A stretch of DNA of 64,000 nucleotides from Alkalihalobacillus sp. CinArs1 (GCF_947387515.1 NZ_CANDOB010000002.1:558001-622000); one strand, 5' to 3'; counted from the first letter of the stretch, positions 23,704 to 32,694 are shown. Made by a program: numbers and translations. The notes: generated from the sequence alone by a model not told the origin.

Positions 23704-25620
23704 ATGAATCGTAGACAACAGAAACTGTTGCTTATGTTACTAGAAAGCAAAGAAACAGAACGAGTGAGCAAACTTGCGGATCATCTTTCTTGTTCTGAGA
23801 AGACTGTCCGGAACGACCTTGGGACGATAAAAGAATACGTTGAGAACGAAACGAACGGTGAGCTTGTTAAGAAGCCGGGGCTAGGGGTTTACATACAGGT
23901 GGATGAATATGAACGTTCGAGGCTTTATCAAACGTTCAGCTCAGTAGATACGAAGAAAGAAGAAGTCATCGAACGGCAGCGAAAAGTTGAAATCGTCTAT
24001 GAGCTGCTGATGACGAAGGATCCAGTTTCAATTCAGGGTCTTTCAGAGCGCTATTACGTGAATCGACTCGTTATCCGAAAAGACCTTGAGGATATCCGCA
24101 CCTGGTTAGAAGAGTTTGAACTTGCCCTTCATTTTAAGCAAAAAGTTGGTGTGTTGGTAGATGGGGAGGAGATGGCAAAAAGGAGGGCACTCGCTCGTTT
24201 ACGGGAGTTTGTACATGATGACACTCTTGTACAATCCTTCTTTAAAAAGCAGTTTTCACCTTATGAAATCAGTCTCGTCGAAACTGAATTACGCACGCAT
24301 CAAGCCGAGCATGATATTTCGTATACAGATGAAGCGTATGAAAATCTTCTCATGCATACGTTGTTTACGATCAAACGGGTGAAACAAAGACACGTGGTTA
24401 CACTTCGTGAAGAAGATGTTGAGAGAGTGACGTCAACTGCGGAGTATCAGTGGGCGAAAAGCCTGTTAAAGAAGCTTGAGTTTGTGTTTGTCGTGCATTT
24501 TCCACAAGAAGAAATCGCCTATCTCGCGCTTCATTTTATCGGTGCCAAACGAAGAGGTATGAAGGAAGATGAGCTAGAAATCGATCCCATCGCAACAGAC
24601 CTTGTTCGTAGGATGTCGGAATTGACATCTCTTTCTTTTCATGATGACGATGATTTGCTAGAAGGACTGCGCGTTCATTTGTATGCTGCTCTTAACCGGA
24701 TTACATACGGCCTGTCTGTCACAAATCCGATGCTTCAAGAAATTAAGCAGATGTATCCGTATTTATTCGATCTTCTCATCGGACTTTCTACAGAATTTAG
24801 TGAAAAGCATGGGGTTATGATTCCAGAAGATGAAGTCGCCTATTTAACGCTGCATTTTGAAGCGGCTGTTGAACGGCTTCATTCAAATAGAGGAAAGCAA
24901 AAAAGAGCCGTCATCGTGTGTCATCTCGGTGTAGGAATGTCCCAGCTTCTACGAACAAAGCTTGAGCGGAAGTTCGCATCGCTTACGATTCTGGACTGTA
25001 TTTCCCAGGTAGAACTTCCTTCATTTTTGAAAAAAGAAGAAGTCGATCTCGTTATCTCAACGGTCGAGCTTAAGACCGTGCAGGCTGTTCCATCGATCGT
25101 GATCTCGCCGTTACTGAACATAGAAGAAGAAAGTAAACTAGAGGCATTTATTCAGGAGATCGATCGAAGCAGCGCGATAGTTACAGACTATGTAAAGCCT
25201 GAATTTGTGTTTATTTATGAAGAACCTGTTCATCGATTCGACGTCATTGAAGAACTGTCGAACGCACTCTCTCGGAGCGGGTATGTCACGAAGGAGTATA
25301 CGACGCGTGCGCTTGAAAGAGAGCGAGCTTCATCCACAAGCATCGGGTCTGGTATTGCGATCCCACATGGTGATCCTAAGCTTATTCATAAGTCAGCGAT
25401 TGCGGTAGGAATCATGAAAGAACCTATCGAATGGGAGAAAGAAAACGTGAGCCTCGTCTTTCTATTAGCGGTAAATAACGATAATAGTGAGGCTACGAGA
25501 GCACTGTTTAGGGAGATCTCCTCTCTGAGTGAAAACCCGCATTTGCTTAGGGAAATTGTGAGTAAGAGTGACCCTGAATCCGTAATCGACATTCTTGGTG
25601 GAAACCGTTCATCACAATAA
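23704..25620 (+). CDS. PRD-domain PTS transcriptional activator (ManR/MtlR type)
   Basis: A 638-residue regulator. It has an N-terminal HTH (LSCSEKTVRNDLGTIKEYV), a second winged-helix part, two PTS regulation domains with His-containing YLALHFIGA and YLTLHFEAA motifs, and an EIIB-like domain with Cys406 (VCHLGVGMSQ). It ends in an EIIA(Fru)-like domain with His555 (IPHG). Such activators are switched by HPr and the cognate PTS phosphotransfer. It directly precedes an EIIBCA gene, as manR precedes manP in Bacillus subtilis. ATG 23704 is chosen over GTG 23695. Confidence 0.85.
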   Translation: MNRRQQKLLLMLLESKETERVSKLADHLSCSEKTVRNDLGTIKEYVENETNGELVKKPGLGVYIQVDEYERSRLYQTFSSVDTKKEEVIERQRKVEIVYELLMTKDPVSIQGLSERYYVNRLVIRKDLEDIRTWLEEFELALHFKQKVGVLVDGEEMAKRRALARLREFVHDDTLVQSFFKKQFSPYEISLVETELRTHQAEHDISYTDEAYENLLMHTLFTIKRVKQRHVVTLREEDVERVTSTAEYQWAKSLLKKLEFVFVVHFPQEEIAYLALHFIGAKRRGMKEDELEIDPIATDLVRRMSELTSLSFHDDDDLLEGLRVHLYAALNRITYGLSVTNPMLQEIKQMYPYLFDLLIGLSTEFSEKHGVMIPEDEVAYLTLHFEAAVERLHSNRGKQKRAVIVCHLGVGMSQLLRTKLERKFASLTILDCISQVELPSFLKKEEVDLVISTVELKTVQAVPSIVISPLLNIEEESKLEAFIQEIDRSSAIVTDYVKPEFVFIYEEPVHRFDVIEELSNALSRSGYVTKEYTTRALERERASSTSIGSGIAIPHGDPKLIHKSAIAVGIMKEPIEWEKENVSLVFLLAVNNDNSEATRALFREISSLSENPHLLREIVSKSDPESVIDILGGNRSSQ

Positions 25621-25632
25621 ATAGTCATATTT

Positions 25633-25645
25633 CCGGAAGTTCCGG
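25633..25645. promoter_or_regulatory. Inverted repeat, candidate operator upstream of the EIIBCA gene
   Basis: CCGGAA, one base, TTCCGG is a perfect palindrome in the 102-bp gap between the activator gene and the PTS gene. No convincing -35 box follows, fitting an activator-dependent promoter. Binding by the upstream PRD protein is inferred. Confidence 0.4.
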
Positions 25646-25722
25646 TAAACTTTCTTTCTTTTTCCCTACTCTTTATAAGATACGATATGTGTAAGCGATA
25701 TCAAAGAAAGAGGGGGAAGCAC

Positions 25723-27645
25723 ATGAAGTTGTTAGCGATTACATCCTGTCCGAACGGGATCGCTCATACGTATATGGCAGCTGAGAATCTACAAAAAGCT
25801 GCAGAGAAATTAGGCGTCGAGCTAAAGGTAGAAACGCAAGGGTCCATCGGCGTTGAGAATGAGTTTACAGAGAAGGACATTCAAGAAGCCGATGGCATCA
25901 TCATTGCAGCCGATAAAACGGTAGTGAAAGATCGCTTTCATGGTAAAAAGGTACTTAGCGTTGGTGTTCAAGAAGGAATTCGTAATCCTGAAGGGTTGAT
26001 AAAAAAGCATCAAAACGGTGACGTACCTGAGTTTCGCAGCAGTGGGGCAGAAACGGCGAAGGATGATAAGAAAGGAAAAGAAAATCCGATCTACAAACAC
26101 CTTATGAACGGCGTTTCGTATATGATTCCGTTTATTGTTGTCGGAGGGCTATTGATTGCGATTGCACTAACGATCGGTGGAGAGCCAACAGAGAACGGTC
26201 TAGTGATCCCAGAAGGTTCCTTCTGGAAGACGATCGAACAGCTAGGCGGAGCGTCGTTCACGTTCATGATCCCGATTCTTGCAGGATTCATTGCCTACAG
26301 CATCGCGGATCGTCCTGGACTCGCACCTGGTGTGATCGGAGGGTTCATCGCAGCAAACGGCAGCTTTTATGGAAGTGAAGCAGGAGCTGGGTTCATCGGC
26401 GGGATTATCGCTGGTTTCTTGGCAGGTTACGTTGCACTTGCGATTAAGAAAATCAAGGTTCCAAAATCTGTTCAGCCGATCATGCCGATCATCATCATCC
26501 CGGTTCTTGCATCACTGATCGTTGGACTCGCATTTGTCTTTATCATCGGTGCGCCCGTCGCACAGGTATTTGAAACGTTAACGAACTGGCTTGCAGGCAT
26601 GCAGGGAACGAGTTCAATCCTTCTTGCGGTCATTCTTGGGGCAATGATTTCCTTCGATATGGGCGGCCCAGTAAACAAGGTTGCGTTCTTATTCGGAGCT
26701 GCCATGATCGGAGAAGGAAACTATGAAATCATGGGACCGATCGCAGCCGCGATCTGTATTCCACCGATCGGAATGGGCCTAGCAACATTTCTTAAGAAAC
26801 GGAAGTATCAAGAAGCTGAGATTGAAACTGGAAAAGCGTCGTTTACGATGGGGCTTTTCGGAATCACGGAAGGTGCAATTCCGTTCGCAGCGCAAGATCC
26901 ACTTCGCGTTATCCCGAGTATCATGGTCGGCTCGATCACAGGTTCTGTCATCGCGATGATGGGGAACGTCGGAGACCGAGTCGCACACGGTGGACCGATC
27001 GTAGCAGTGCTAGGTGCTGTGGATAATGTGCTCATGTTCTTCGTGGCAGTGATTGCAGGTGCACTCGTGACTGCGCTTCTTGTTAACACATTGAAAAAAG
27101 ACGTAACTGCGATGGAAGTCGCAGGCACTGATGTACAGGTCGAAGCGGCAACAGCAGAGGAACAGACGGTATCAAGGGTTACAGAGGTAACGAAACTAAC
27201 AGACATTACGAACGAACGATTGGTGAACATTGCGTTAAAAGGATCTAAGAGAGACGACGTGATCGATGAAATGATCGACATGCTTGAAATGGAAGATGTG
27301 CTCGATTCAAAAGAGAGCTTTAAGGAAGCGATCATTGCGAGAGAAAATGAAAGCTCAACAGGAATCGGCATGAACATCGCCATTCCTCATGGGAAGTCGA
27401 CGGCTGTACGCGAACCTCGCGTTGTGTTTGGAATCAAGCGCGATGGCATCGATTGGAACAGCCTTGACGGTACAGAAGCGAGACTGATCTTCATGATCGC
27501 GGTACCGAAAGAGAGCGAAGGAGACGCACACTTAAAGATTCTTCAGATGCTTTCAAGGAAACTTATGGATGATGAGTATCGAGAGAAGCTGCTTGAAGTG
27601 AAATCTGATGAAGAAGCGTACGAGTTGTTGAAAGAAGTTCAGTAA
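25723..27645 (+). CDS. PTS fructose/mannose-family EIIBCA permease
   Basis: A 640-residue single-chain permease in the order B-C-A. EIIB carries the phosphocysteine Cys9 (TSCPNGIAHT). EIIC (residues about 120-460) has eight or more hydrophobic segments with GGPVNKVAFLFG and GITEGAIPFAA. EIIA (about 500-640) carries the phospho-His556 (IPHGK). It imports and phosphorylates a hexose of the fructose/mannose class. The ManR-like neighbour favours mannose, but no manA, fruK or other enzyme gene is adjacent. ATG 25723 follows AGAGGGGG. Confidence 0.85.
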   Translation: MKLLAITSCPNGIAHTYMAAENLQKAAEKLGVELKVETQGSIGVENEFTEKDIQEADGIIIAADKTVVKDRFHGKKVLSVGVQEGIRNPEGLIKKHQNGDVPEFRSSGAETAKDDKKGKENPIYKHLMNGVSYMIPFIVVGGLLIAIALTIGGEPTENGLVIPEGSFWKTIEQLGGASFTFMIPILAGFIAYSIADRPGLAPGVIGGFIAANGSFYGSEAGAGFIGGIIAGFLAGYVALAIKKIKVPKSVQPIMPIIIIPVLASLIVGLAFVFIIGAPVAQVFETLTNWLAGMQGTSSILLAVILGAMISFDMGGPVNKVAFLFGAAMIGEGNYEIMGPIAAAICIPPIGMGLATFLKKRKYQEAEIETGKASFTMGLFGITEGAIPFAAQDPLRVIPSIMVGSITGSVIAMMGNVGDRVAHGGPIVAVLGAVDNVLMFFVAVIAGALVTALLVNTLKKDVTAMEVAGTDVQVEAATAEEQTVSRVTEVTKLTDITNERLVNIALKGSKRDDVIDEMIDMLEMEDVLDSKESFKEAIIARENESSTGIGMNIAIPHGKSTAVREPRVVFGIKRDGIDWNSLDGTEARLIFMIAVPKESEGDAHLKILQMLSRKLMDDEYREKLLEVKSDEEAYELLKEVQ

Positions 27646-27650
27646 AGTCA

Positions 27651-27686
27651 AAAGAGCGCCATTCTCGATCGAGAATGGCGCTCTTT
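27651..27686. terminator. Bidirectional terminator after the PTS gene
   Basis: A perfect palindrome, AAAGAGCGCCATTCTCGA with its complement, ends in TTTTT on the plus strand and serves the converging HxlR gene as well. Confidence 0.85.
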
Positions 27687-27715
27687 TTCGCATAAAACCG
27701 TTTGTTTAGGAAAAT

Positions 27716-28051
27716 CTATTGATTGTCCATCTGTTCGGTTCCCCATTTGTGCATTTGTTCGAGAATGGGCAAAATCGTTTTTCCTTTTTCCGTCATCGAG
27801 TATTCCACTTTTGGCGGGATTGTGTTGTACTGTTTCCGGTCGATGAACCCGTCATCTTCTAATTCTTTTAACTGCTCACTGAGGACTTTATGCGTAACGC
27901 CTGGTAATAACCTGCGTAACTCGTTATATCTAAAATTCCCATCGACTCCGAGGTGCCAAAGAATGACCGTTTTCCATTTCCCGCCGATTTTCTTCAATGT
28001 GTATTCGATCGAACAGTTTAGTTTTCCATCTTGATTGATCGGTGCGTCCAT
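27716..28051 (-). CDS. HxlR family transcriptional regulator
   Basis: A 111-residue winged-helix regulator with the HxlR core: CSIEYTLKKIGGKWKTVILWHL, RYNELRRLLPGVTHKVLSEQL and EYSMTEKGKTILP. A Cys at position 13 lies just before the first helix, as in redox- and quinone-sensing members (HypR Cys14, YodB Cys6). It is divergent from a VOC gene that is its likely target. Thiol-based sensing is an inference from the Cys position. Confidence 0.85.
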   Translation of the reverse strand: MDAPINQDGKLNCSIEYTLKKIGGKWKTVILWHLGVDGNFRYNELRRLLPGVTHKVLSEQLKELEDDGFIDRKQYNTIPPKVEYSMTEKGKTILPILEQMHKWGTEQMDNQ

Positions 28052-28182
28052 TTTTTTCAGTCCTTTACTTACTTTTAGGTTAGTGTCTCACATAAAAGTG
28101 CGTTCTTCTCATGTATAAAAACTCATTATATAATGTGTTCTGTAATCAAATAAATTACAATTTCTAAGGAGGAATTACTACT

Positions 28183-28677
28183 ATGGTAACATATCCAAGA
28201 AACTTTTCTCATATTGGACTATCTGTTCCAAACGTTGAAGACGCGGTTAAATTTTATACAGAAGTATTCGGTTGGTACGTCATTATGGAGCCTTCAGATG
28301 TAGAAAATGACGATACACCGATCGGCCAAATGTGCCGTGATGTGTTCGGTAACGACTGGGAGAAATTCCGAATCGCTCACCTTTCAACTGGTGATAAAAT
28401 CGGTATTGAACTATTTGAATTCCCAGAGAACGAACAGCCTGAAAACAACTTCGAGTATTGGAAAACAGGTATCTTCCATTTCTGTATCCAGGATCCTGAT
28501 ATTGAAGGAATGGTTGAGAAGATCAAAGCACACGGTGGTAAACAGCGCATGCCGATCCGTGAATACTACCCTGGTGAAAAACCATTTAAAATGGTGTATG
28601 TAGAAGATCCATTCGGTAACATTTTTGAGATCTATACACATAGCTATGAGCTAACGTATTCAGAAGGTGCTTACTAG
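28183..28677 (+). CDS. VOC superfamily protein, HxlR-linked
   Basis: A 164-residue VOC protein: FSHIGLSVPNVEDAVKFYTE at the start, the internal FHFCIQDPDIEGMVEKI repeat, and YVEDPFGNIFEIYTHSYE at the end with the metal-ligand Glu. It resembles glyoxalase/extradiol dioxygenase-like proteins. A TATAAT box lies at 28129-28134, and the ribosome site AAGGAGG is strong. Its divergent HxlR neighbour suggests induction by reactive electrophiles or aromatic compounds. Substrate unknown. Confidence 0.78.
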   Translation: MVTYPRNFSHIGLSVPNVEDAVKFYTEVFGWYVIMEPSDVENDDTPIGQMCRDVFGNDWEKFRIAHLSTGDKIGIELFEFPENEQPENNFEYWKTGIFHFCIQDPDIEGMVEKIKAHGGKQRMPIREYYPGEKPFKMVYVEDPFGNIFEIYTHSYELTYSEGAY

Positions 28678-28694
28678 GAAAATGCAATAATGAG

Positions 28695-28727
28695 CAAAGG
28701 AGCTTACTTTTAGTAGGCTCCTTTTTT
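28695..28727 (+). terminator. Terminator of the VOC gene
   Basis: AAGGAGCTTACT pairs with AGTAGGCTCCTT (one G-T pair), followed by TTTTT. Confidence 0.8.
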
Positions 28728-28813
28728 GATGGAATAAAGTATTGAGTTCGTCTGCTCATTTTGAAATAATTGGTAGGAGTGCGTACAACACAATTACATA
28801 AGGAGTATACACA

Positions 28814-29053
28814 ATGAAATTAAGAGTAACGTTAATCATTTTAACCTTAGTGTCCATGAGTGCGATGGTTTGGGCTGGGTTCACGAGACAGTCAGAACTT
28901 TTTCCACTTTTATTAAGTATTACAATCGCATTCTCAATGGCCAACATATCTTTTGATAAGAAGAAGGAAGAAAGGGAGAAGACGATTTATAAGGTTGCGA
29001 TGAGCTTAGCCATTTTTGCTGCGATACTTAGTGCTGGCAATTTTTTCTTTTAG
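28814..29053 (+). CDS. Small two- to three-helix membrane protein
   Basis: A 79-residue protein: hydrophobic segments at 4-22, about 30-48 and 61-78, with a charged stretch (DKKKEEREK) before the last. ATG 28814 has a TAAGGAG site 12 bases upstream. No family recognised. Its upstream region shares a 17-bp motif with another small membrane gene at 39409. Confidence 0.55.
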   Translation: MKLRVTLIILTLVSMSAMVWAGFTRQSELFPLLLSITIAFSMANISFDKKKEEREKTIYKVAMSLAIFAAILSAGNFFF

Positions 29054-29063
29054 AGATCTAAGT

Positions 29064-29090
29064 GAAAAAACACCCTCTACTTGAGGGTGA
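29064..29090 (-). terminator. Terminator of the 86-residue Cys-rich protein gene
   Basis: CACCCT (29071-29076) and AGGGTG (29084-29089) pair; on the minus strand the hairpin is followed by TTTTTT. Confidence 0.65.
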
Positions 29091-29351
29091 TTAGGCATTG
29101 ATCGTAAACCCATCGATACGGTGACAGTCGATAACAAAGGGACTCGCGCCGCCACCGGCATCAAATGTTGCACAGCAGTCGGTATGGTCGAAGCTTTGTA
29201 AAATCAACGTGCCACTTCCAGGTACTCTGACGCCAGACACTCTTAGTGCGACAGATGTACCTGGTTGGAGCCTGCTTAACCTCTTACAGATGCTGCTCGT
29301 ACATTTCTTGTGTGAAGGTATTCCGCAAGGCTGTTGCTCGAATAAGCTCAT
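29091..29351 (-). CDS. 86-residue Cys-rich protein, possibly spore-coat related
   Basis: A short protein with five Cys, including SSICKRLSRLQPGTSVALRV and DHTDCCATFDAGGGASPFV. The CCAT box and the following IDCHRI are faintly reminiscent of the CotY/CotZ coat proteins (CCATL), but this is a weak similarity. It has its own AAAGGA ribosome site and a T-tailed terminator on the minus strand, which argue that it is real. Confidence 0.5.
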   Translation of the reverse strand: MSLFEQQPCGIPSHKKCTSSICKRLSRLQPGTSVALRVSGVRVPGSGTLILQSFDHTDCCATFDAGGGASPFVIDCHRIDGFTINA

Positions 29352-29462
29352 ACTACTCAGTCCTTTCTTAAAAGATTGCTATAGTAGTAGTAGATTCAAA
29401 TTTCTTACATATTGGCACGGCGAATGGAAGAGTAGTTCCCGTGCGTTAAAGGAGTGGCGTGA

Positions 29463-30212
29463 GTGAAGGAAGCTGTTCAGATCGCAGAAGGAAATACTGC
29501 GACCATCTACTTGCAGAATGATCGCGTGATCAAAGTGTTTAAGGAGCATTTACCAAGTTCTGAAGCTGTCACTGAAGCAGATAAACAAAAGCACGCACAT
29601 GCTTGTGGTCTACCTGTCCCGAAAATTTACGACGTAACGAAGGTCAATGGAAAACAGGCGATCGTCATGGCGTACATCAAAGGCAAAACGCTTGGTGACC
29701 TTGCTCTTGAAAATATGGAGAAAGCGGAAGACTACATGAAGCTATCAATCGATATCCAGTGCGGGATCCATGACATTACGACGGATTCGCTTGAACCTAT
29801 GAATGAGAAATTGAAACGACAGATTCAGTCAGCTTCGTTGTTAGAAGATCGACAAAAGCTTGCTCTTCTTAGAAAACTTGATCGGATGAACGTAGAGAAT
29901 AAGCTTTGTCACGGTGATTACCACTTATTTAATTTAATCCAATCGGATAACGATGTGACCGTCATCGACTGGGTGGATTCGAGTGCAGGTGATCCTCGTG
30001 CGGATGTGTATCGAACATACTTGTTGTATGCGGGGGTTTCTATGGAGTGGGCTGAGCGGTATGTAAAACTAGCATGTGATCGTAGCGGCTTCTCCTTGGA
30101 CGAGGTGTTTCAGTGGGCGCCGATTATCGCTGGGGCGAGGTTGTCCGAAAATGTTGCGACTGAGAATCATGAGCGATTGAAGGAAATTGTAGAACGATAT
30201 GTCACGAGTTAA
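29463..30212 (+). CDS. Phosphotransferase of the APH/kinase-like fold
   Basis: A 249-residue kinase-fold protein. The N-lobe has a VIKVFKEHL lysine strand, the catalytic loop is CHGDYHLFNL and the metal site is VIDWVDSSAGDPRAD. It belongs to the aminoglycoside-phosphotransferase/homoserine-kinase-like family; the acceptor is unknown. The GTG start is preceded by AAGGAGTG. Short for the family (usually 250-300). Confidence 0.75.
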   Translation: MKEAVQIAEGNTATIYLQNDRVIKVFKEHLPSSEAVTEADKQKHAHACGLPVPKIYDVTKVNGKQAIVMAYIKGKTLGDLALENMEKAEDYMKLSIDIQCGIHDITTDSLEPMNEKLKRQIQSASLLEDRQKLALLRKLDRMNVENKLCHGDYHLFNLIQSDNDVTVIDWVDSSAGDPRADVYRTYLLYAGVSMEWAERYVKLACDRSGFSLDEVFQWAPIIAGARLSENVATENHERLKEIVERYVTS

Positions 30213-30218
30213 AACAAA

Positions 30219-30251
30219 GAAAGGTCTTTCCTCATTGGGGAAGACCTTTCT
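30219..30251 (+). terminator. Terminator of the phosphotransferase gene
   Basis: AAAGGTCTT pairs with AAGACCTTT (30220-30228 and 30241-30249), with a short T-containing tail. Confidence 0.65.
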
Positions 30252-30488
30252 GGTTAGTAGAGAGAGGTTTGAATTGATGAATATGGAATTAAATAGAAGG
30301 AGCATCGTTTCATAGAGTTAAAGGATGACAATCTCATTCGTGATTATTATGTTGCAAAAGTAGGGCAAGGTGAACCAGCAATCTTCCTTTTTTCAGTCCC
30401 TCCATCTTTTTTATGCTGATGTTAATAAGGTCCTCAGCTCACTTAACGATAATTCTCGGTAAACTCTTTACAACGTTTGGAGGCAGAA

Positions 30489-30656
30489 ATGCTAAAGAAA
30501 TGGATTAAAATGATATTAAGAACCACGCCGTTAGGAATTGGGATCGCAACGATTAGCTTAGTGATGCAAGGGGCTATCAAAGCAAGCAGTCCGATTACGT
30601 TCTTATCGATCGGAATGATCTGTTTAGCACTGTTACATTTTGATGATAAGGAATGA
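30489..30656 (+). CDS. Small membrane protein, 55 residues
   Basis: A product with a basic N-terminus (MLKKWIKMILR) and two hydrophobic segments, ending in an acidic tail (FDDKE). TGGAGG lies six bases before the ATG. The next small membrane gene starts 36 bases downstream. Function unknown. Confidence 0.5.
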   Translation: MLKKWIKMILRTTPLGIGIATISLVMQGAIKASSPITFLSIGMICLALLHFDDKE

Positions 30657-30692
30657 ACAGAGCATTGGTAACTTCATATAGAGGAGGCAATC

Positions 30693-30899
30693 ATGAGGCA
30701 ACTCATCAGTAAGTACTTACACTGGATATTACTAGCGATCGTCGGAATTAGTTTTATTACGATGTTCTTTCCATTTGAAGGTTCTGCACATCATATTATC
30801 GCGTTAATCATGAGCGGAATAGGATTTGTTTTTCTCATTTACGTAACTTATTCGATAGAGAAAAATAAAAGAAAAGAGAAAGACAAGGCTGCTGAATAA
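30693..30899 (+). CDS. Small membrane protein, 68 residues
   Basis: Two hydrophobic segments (about 9-26 and 34-53) and a long Lys/Glu-rich C-terminal tail. GAGGAGG precedes ATG 30693. No family recognised. Confidence 0.55.
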   Translation: MRQLISKYLHWILLAIVGISFITMFFPFEGSAHHIIALIMSGIGFVFLIYVTYSIEKNKRKEKDKAAE

Positions 30900-31022
30900 A
30901 GGTATAGACTAAGACTCTTCAAGTTTACTTCTTCCTTTTACGAATAAGAAAAGGAAGAATCTCTATGACTGGATCGCTGGGTTCGCTGATAAGAATAAAA
31001 GAACAATAAAGGAGATGACACG

Positions 31023-31519
31023 ATGGATAATGTCTCAACGGTACCATTAACCATGGAGAGAACGTTCAATGAAAAGCCTGAAAGCGTTTATGAAGCATGG
31101 GTGAATCCAGACATGATGAGAAAGTGGTTATTCACGTTAGAAGGAACGAATAAGCTCGTACAAAATGATCCGAAGGTCGGAGGCAGCTGGGAAATCATCG
31201 ACCATCGAGAGGGCGTTGATTACCGAGCGGTAGGGGAGTACCTCGAACTCAACGCTCCAAACCAATTGGTCTTCACATTCAAAATGCCGCAGTTTAGTGA
31301 GTTAGAAGATAAGATCAAGGTTGAGATTATTGAGAATGCTAGCGGAGCACAGATGACGTTTACTCAGCTTATTCACGTTGAGCGAGAAGAAAGTTGGACA
31401 GACGCTGATATGGAAAAGCGCTATCTGAGTACCATGACGCAACCGAACATGGATGGGATTTAATGTTTAGAGGACTAAAAGAATTAGTTGAGACAGGGGA
31501 TACGAGCTACAAAGGGTAG
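31023..31519 (+). pseudogene. AHSA1/SRPBCC family protein, frameshifted near the C-terminus
   Basis: The first 140 codons encode an AHSA1-type protein (MERTFNEKPESVYEAWVNPDMMRKW start, VGGSWEI core). The frame then ends at 31463 as QPNMDGI-stop. One base out of frame, from 31442, the sequence reads TEHGWDLMFRGLKELVETGD, which is the usual C-terminal helix of this family (GWxxMxxGLKELVE), and ends at 31519. A one-base deletion in an A-run near 31441 explains it. It is either a real truncation or an assembly error; the shortened product may still fold partly. Confidence 0.75.
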
Positions 31520-31557
31520 CGTGTTACACTATTTTTTGGAAAAGGGAGCGTTTTGAA

Positions 31558-32139
31558 ATGAAAAAAGTATTAGTTGTGCTCACGGATGGTTTTGCTGATT
31601 GGGAAGCAAGTTACGTCACGCCAGAATTGAATAAGTCAGGTACGGGCTACTATGTTCAAACCATTGCGATCGACAAAGATCCTAAAACATCGATGGGCGG
31701 GTTCACTGTTCTACCTGATTATAGTTTACAAGACTACTCGGTTGCATCAGATTTAGCGATGGTGATCATTCCTGGTGGAACAGGGTGGAGAGAAGAAAAG
31801 AATCAAGTGGTAAAAGAGCTCGTTGCAGAGTGCTTTAAGAACGACATTCCTGTTGCAGCAATCTGTGATGCGACTACGTTCCTCGGCATTCATGGCTTTC
31901 TCGATCACCATAAGCATACAGGCAATTCATTACCTTATTTAAAAGAAAGTGCACCTCACTACAAAGGTGAAGAGAACTACATAGAGAAACAGTCGGTTAG
32001 TGACGGAGGTTTGATCACCGCTAATGGAAGTGGCGCAGTCGAATTTTCAAGAGATATTTTACGAACGTTAGGCGTGTTAGAAGGAGACGCGCTTCATGAA
32101 TGGTATGAGATGTTCAAGAAGGGTTTCTTAAGCGCGTAA
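31558..32139 (+). CDS. DJ-1/PfpI family protein
   Basis: A 193-residue protein of the DJ-1/PfpI superfamily. The nucleophilic elbow AICDATTFLG carries Cys103, and the family Glu lies in DWEASY near residue 16; IIPGGTGW is the oxyanion-side loop. Members act as deglycase-like enzymes, chaperones or amidotransferase-like proteins; YoaZ of Bacillus is similar. The precise activity is unknown. GGGAGC lies upstream of the ATG. Confidence 0.78.
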   Translation: MKKVLVVLTDGFADWEASYVTPELNKSGTGYYVQTIAIDKDPKTSMGGFTVLPDYSLQDYSVASDLAMVIIPGGTGWREEKNQVVKELVAECFKNDIPVAAICDATTFLGIHGFLDHHKHTGNSLPYLKESAPHYKGEENYIEKQSVSDGGLITANGSGAVEFSRDILRTLGVLEGDALHEWYEMFKKGFLSA

Positions 32140-32178
32140 TGGATTTGCTGTTCTTAAATGAATGTGAGGTGGATCCCG

Positions 32179-32688
32179 ATGAAAAATTTGGTGACAATCA
32201 GAAAAGCTCACAAAAGTGATGCAGTTCAACTGATCGAGCATACAAAAAAGGTGTTGAGCGAGAACGCTCACTTTTTAAGTTCTACGTTAGAAGAGTTTTC
32301 GACAACGGTTGAGGAAGAAGAAGAATGGATCAACGCTCACGATTCAAACGGTTTAGTGTTAGTTGCAGAAGTAAATAGTGAAATCGTTGGCATGCTTAAC
32401 TTTCGTCGTTCCACTAGGAAAAAGTTCTGTCATCAAGGAATGTTCGGAATGAGTGTACAAGAACAATTTTCGGATAACGGCATCGGCAGTTCATTACTAA
32501 CGGAACTATTGGACTGGGCGAAAGAAAACGAAGTAGAAAAAGTATCTCTCGAAGTATTTTCAAACAATCCGAGAGCCTTTCACTTATACTCTAAGTTTGG
32601 GTTTACTGTAGAAGGTAGACGAGTAAGGCAAGGGAAGCTCGGTCCAAACGAGTATGTTGATGATATTTTGATGGGGAAATTTCTATAA
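32179..32688 (+). CDS. GNAT family N-acetyltransferase
   Basis: A 169-residue GNAT protein with motif A GMSVQEQFSDNGIGSSLLTEL and motif B VFSNNPRAFHLYSKFGFTVEGRR, resembling the RimJ/PhnO-like branch of Bacillus. ATG 32179 follows GTGAGGTGG; an upstream in-frame ATG at 32158 is less well placed. Substrate unknown. Confidence 0.82.
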   Translation: MKNLVTIRKAHKSDAVQLIEHTKKVLSENAHFLSSTLEEFSTTVEEEEEWINAHDSNGLVLVAEVNSEIVGMLNFRRSTRKKFCHQGMFGMSVQEQFSDNGIGSSLLTELLDWAKENEVEKVSLEVFSNNPRAFHLYSKFGFTVEGRRVRQGKLGPNEYVDDILMGKFL

Positions 32689-32694
32689 CGGCAG

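Noticed and set aside
26808-27383. Long antisense ORF (191 residues) in the PTS gene
   Set aside because: Low-complexity Ser/Thr/Ile composition typical of the opposite strand of a well-used coding region, no ribosome site.
30276-30420. Possible degenerate gene between the phosphotransferase and small membrane genes
   Set aside because: Short frames with peptides such as LKDDNLIRDYYVAKVG are open only briefly and match no family; too little to call.
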